In this document: piece after piece, positions 61,352-64,000 of the stretch
How the letters are laid out: each line of letters opens with the position of its first letter
Numbering within the stretch: the first letter of the stretch is position 1
From: Phoronis australis
Lineage: Eukaryota; Phoronida; Phoronidae
Reading direction: 5' to 3'
Length of the DNA stretch: 64,000 bases
Assembly (NCBI GenBank): GCA_002633005.1
Contig: NMRA01000493.1
Location: 173,647 to 237,646 of the forward strand
The notes under the pieces: model-generated
Told to the model about the DNA's origin: nothing
What the model saw: the letters and a program-made list of their open reading frames with translations, nothing else
Database searches by the model: none
Program-made: the position numbers and the translations under genes

Positions 61352-61587
61352 CAGGGGCGGATCCAGGAATTTGAGTTAGGGGGAATAACTAGAATTTCGG
61401 CAGATACGCGCACCCAGCCTAAAATGTCGGGATGCAGGGTCTCGAATTTCTGTGTTTGCGGGCCTTTCGACTAAAAAAAAAACGATAAACGGGTTTGTTC
61501 AGGGCCTATGCATTTCTTTATGCACCCCCCCGTTGGTATCTGGTAGAATTTTAGGGGGGGCATGGTCCCCCTCTAAATCCGCCACTG
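61352..61587. mobile_element. MITE with CAGGGGCGGATCCAGG terminus
   Basis: Ends CAGGGGCGGATCCAGG and AAATCCGCCACTG. CGGTCAC occurs next to the right end and 4 bp away from the left end, so the target duplication is imprecise. Confidence 0.75.
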
Positions 61588-61605
61588 CGGTCACCATAGA
61601 GTGTA

Positions 61606-62199
61606 GTGTACTCCTGTCATTTAGTCATTGACCTGAGTGCTCTACACAATGTGAACCCCTTGAAAACAAATCACATTCAAAACACAATTCGTACTGAGCC
61701 TGACATTCATGAACGATTTCATACAGTGGGATTCGTCACCAGAAAACGAAACGAGTACAATAATTCTGTATCCACAAAGGTCTTTCAGGCTGCCACCGTT
61801 GAAACGGTCCCGGTATTTAAAAAATCAAAGCGATTGTTGATGAAACAGGACCAACATTGCTCAAAAGGGAATTTTTAATCCAGGAAAGTCAATGGAGAAG
61901 TGTAAGACCATAAGTGGTTAGCGTATTCCTCAGCAGCTTATGGCCTGTCTCTGTATATTGCTTTGTTTGCAAGCTTTCTTCAACATCCAAAAATTGATTT
62001 GCCACGAACGGCTGTTTCGATTGTCAAAAGCCCGGAAGACTCAGTTGAAATATTGAAGAAGAATATCCAGCCCGGCGATGTTGACGAAGAACTTATTGTT
62101 GAACCGCTGCATTTTCATATACTTGTGGGAAGCACAACAACTCATGGTGCTGGCCAAAAAGATTTCAAAGACTTTTATCAAATAATCTGCAATATTTGA
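61606..62199 (+). pseudogene. Two coding-like frames of unknown origin
   Basis: Frames 61606-61878 (90 codons) and 61963-62199 (78 codons) have protein-like composition, for example HPKIDLPRTAVSIVKSPEDSVEILKK, but I recognise no family. They are separated by stops and lie between MITEs. They may be a broken transposon gene or chance. Confidence 0.25.
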
Positions 62200-62264
62200 A
62201 TTAAGTCAGCGTTCCCAAACATGGAATCTGTGTTGAGAATTCTTAGAGACTCATGGCCACTAAT

Positions 62265-62426
62265 CAGTGGCGGATTTAGAGGGGAGCCAAGGGGGCCATT
62301 CCACCCCCCTAAAATTCTCCCAGATTCCATTTGGCAGTTCGGGGGTGAGAATGTCTGAAAGTCAAAATCCTGGCTAATAATCTGCCCTGCCCCCCCCCCC
62401 AACACAAAATCCTGGATCCGCCCCTG
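62265..62426. mobile_element. MITE with CAGTGGCGGAT termini
   Basis: Ends CAGTGGCGGATTTAG and CTGGATCCGCCCCTG with ACTAAT duplicated on both sides (62259-62264, 62427-62432). Confidence 0.88.
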
Positions 62427-62751
62427 ACTAATTGTCCTGGAAAAAGGCCATTAAAGGGATAAAAAAGTGTACTGAGATCAGCAATATAGCAAGAAAAAGT
62501 ATGTGCATTAACTATTATGAGCATGGAAATGGAAATGTTAAGAAGTCTTGATTACGAAGATAGAATTGAAATTTTCCGATTAGTTTATTCCGTTTGGAAT
62601 CTAAGTTTCAAAAGCTAGACTTATAGGTCTATATAAGTTACCTCAGATTGGTAAGTGGTGCCCCCGGAATTCTGAGAGCTTAGGTCCCCGCATACCCTTA
62701 ATACGGCACTGGCTGGAGTTAGTAATTTAAGATAGTGCTATCAAGATCCCA

Positions 62752-62870
62752 GGGGTCCGTTCCAACAAAACTGACTTAGCTAATGCAAATCTTAAATTTT
62801 AGTAAATTTTAAAATACAAGTTAAATTTGTCTCAAGACCAATTCAAGAGAGAGATCTTAAGTACGACTTA
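62752..62870. mobile_element. Truncated copy of the CTGTTCCAA MITE
   Basis: GGGGTCCGTTCCAACAAAAC through CAAGTTAAATTTGTCTCAAG matches the left half of 1612-1838; the right end is missing. Confidence 0.7.
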
Positions 62871-63752
62871 AGAAATAAAAAAATGGTACCAGATGGAAGG
62901 ATTTGTTTGATCTCGGCTGGTTCTGGCTAAAATTATTTCTTGGCGGTTTTCCGCGGCACATTTTTTTAAAACTCAGAATTCGTTCCTGAAAACTCTGCCT
63001 TGCGTCGTGTGGCGGGTGTCGAGGAGTCCGGGGGATAAAAGGATATCAAGCCAGGTTTTGGCTAAAAAGAGGGATACAGACCCCTACCCTAGAGTAATAC
63101 ATCCTTCTTTAAACCCGTAACTGAATATGGAATTTGCACACACACGCACGTACGCACGCATGCACGTACACACGCACGCACGCAACACGCCGTGTGCTGC
63201 TTGACAGGTAACAGACATAGCAAGGAAAGTTTAGGTTTCATGGCACTCCCCCAAGAAATATTCAACATTGTTTTGTAAAAACAGATTTATTCCAGTGGTA
63301 GTCACTCACGTTTGTGATTTAAACTTGCACTGTTCACGGTATCAAAAAATCATGATGACAGTCTGATCGACATAGCAAATTTCTTCATCTACTCTGACGT
63401 AGTCACGGTGGGGCACAAGGGCGCCATGACCCCACCTGCTTAGTTAACGAAAGTTGTTTGGCGCGAGTTCTTCAACAAAGAAATATTACGCAGTGCGCAC
63501 ATGAACTCCCTAGTCAAGGAATGAAGCTGCATGATGGCCTTAAATAAACAAATAAAGCAAGGTCTTCACTTCAGTCTCCATTATGTTCCCACATTGTCTG
63601 AGAAGAAAGTTCACTTGCACGTAGTGTGTCAGAACTTAGACTGACACTGTTCTTAGTTTTACTTTGTTTTATTGTTCTGTTTGTATTATTGATTGACATG
63701 ACCCATGAGATCAGTACCGTGATGATGTAATTTGTTTACTACAGAGTAGTCT

Positions 63753-63911
63753 GGAACTTTCTAGAAGAGTCTAGCATGTCAGAAACTAATGTAGTCTGGA
63801 ATATTCTAGAGGCTAGTACACGTTTGTAGAATTATTGGGTAGATTCCGGAAAGTTGTAGAATGTGCTTGAATTGGTGAAAAGTTCTAGAAGATTGCATTA
63901 GGCTATATATA
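63753..63911 (+). promoter_or_regulatory. Heat-shock promoter: four HSEs and a TATA box
   Basis: Alternating nGAAn/nTTCn pentamers form a perfect three-unit element at 63753-63767 (GGAACTTTCTAGAAG), a near match at 63798-63812 (GGAATATTCTAGAGG), a four-unit element with one weak unit at 63843-63862 and another at 63882-63896 (GTTCTAGAAGATTGC). TATATATA follows at 63904-63911, and a CAGTTA initiator-like sequence lies about 25 bp downstream (63935-63940). This is the architecture of HSF-driven promoters such as those of hsp70. The gene itself must start beyond 64000. Confidence 0.85.
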
Positions 63912-64000
63912 CCCAGTCACGTGTTTGGGACGACCAGTTAAGCAGTTGAAGGAGTTGAAAATTGAAAATAATTTGTTACAAAAGAGTTACAGTTGAGTTG

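Overview
The window is a piece of a bilaterian animal genome, probably a marine invertebrate. Coding sequence is split by GT-AG introns of about 1-9 kb, and there are tRNA-derived SINEs, non-LTR retrotransposon 3' ends, a mariner element, many MITE-like inverted repeats and unusually many minisatellites. I cannot name the species. A minisatellite that repeats an exon-intron junction (27.6-28.2 kb) is reminiscent of intronic arrays I recall being described in amphioxus, but that is memory and not proof.

Layout, left to right. (1) 0.06-4.59 kb, minus strand: a multi-exon gene for an unrecognised acidic protein, open at the left edge or with unresolved joins. (2) 5.35-8.13 kb, minus strand: the first three coding exons of an NPEPL1-type aminopeptidase. 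The catalytic exons are not in the window. (3) 10.57-19.82 kb, plus strand: a complete five-exon gigaxonin (GAN/KLHL16) gene of 601 codons, the adaptor of a Cullin-3 ubiquitin ligase. (4) 24.50-57.90 kb, minus strand: a complete nine-exon, 486-residue SLC7 light-chain amino-acid transporter of the LAT/y+LAT type. Its introns fill half the window. A THAP-domain exon (44.94-45.17 kb) lies inside one of them on the opposite strand. (5) 58-63 kb: a repeat-rich stretch with a dead mariner that is itself interrupted by a MITE, a retrotransposon 3' end and several MITEs. (6) 63.75-63.91 kb: a cluster of heat-shock elements followed by a TATA box, pointing right, so a heat-shock-inducible gene should begin just past the edge.

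The genes are unrelated housekeeping genes and I see no operon-like cooperation. NPEPL1 (minus) and GAN (plus) are divergent, and GAN and the transporter are convergent. The most interesting material is repetitive: (a) about 49 near-identical 55-bp units in transporter intron 6 whose transcript-sense strand carries a let-7 8-mer target site in every unit; (b) a trimeric (A-B-C, about 405-445 bp) repeat spread over transporter introns 4, 6 and 7 and GAN intron 4, each monomer carrying a CTCF-core-like box; (c) a minisatellite made from the exon 8/intron 8 splice junction; (d) the heat-shock promoter at the right edge. A 670-base assembly gap lies at 56195-56864.
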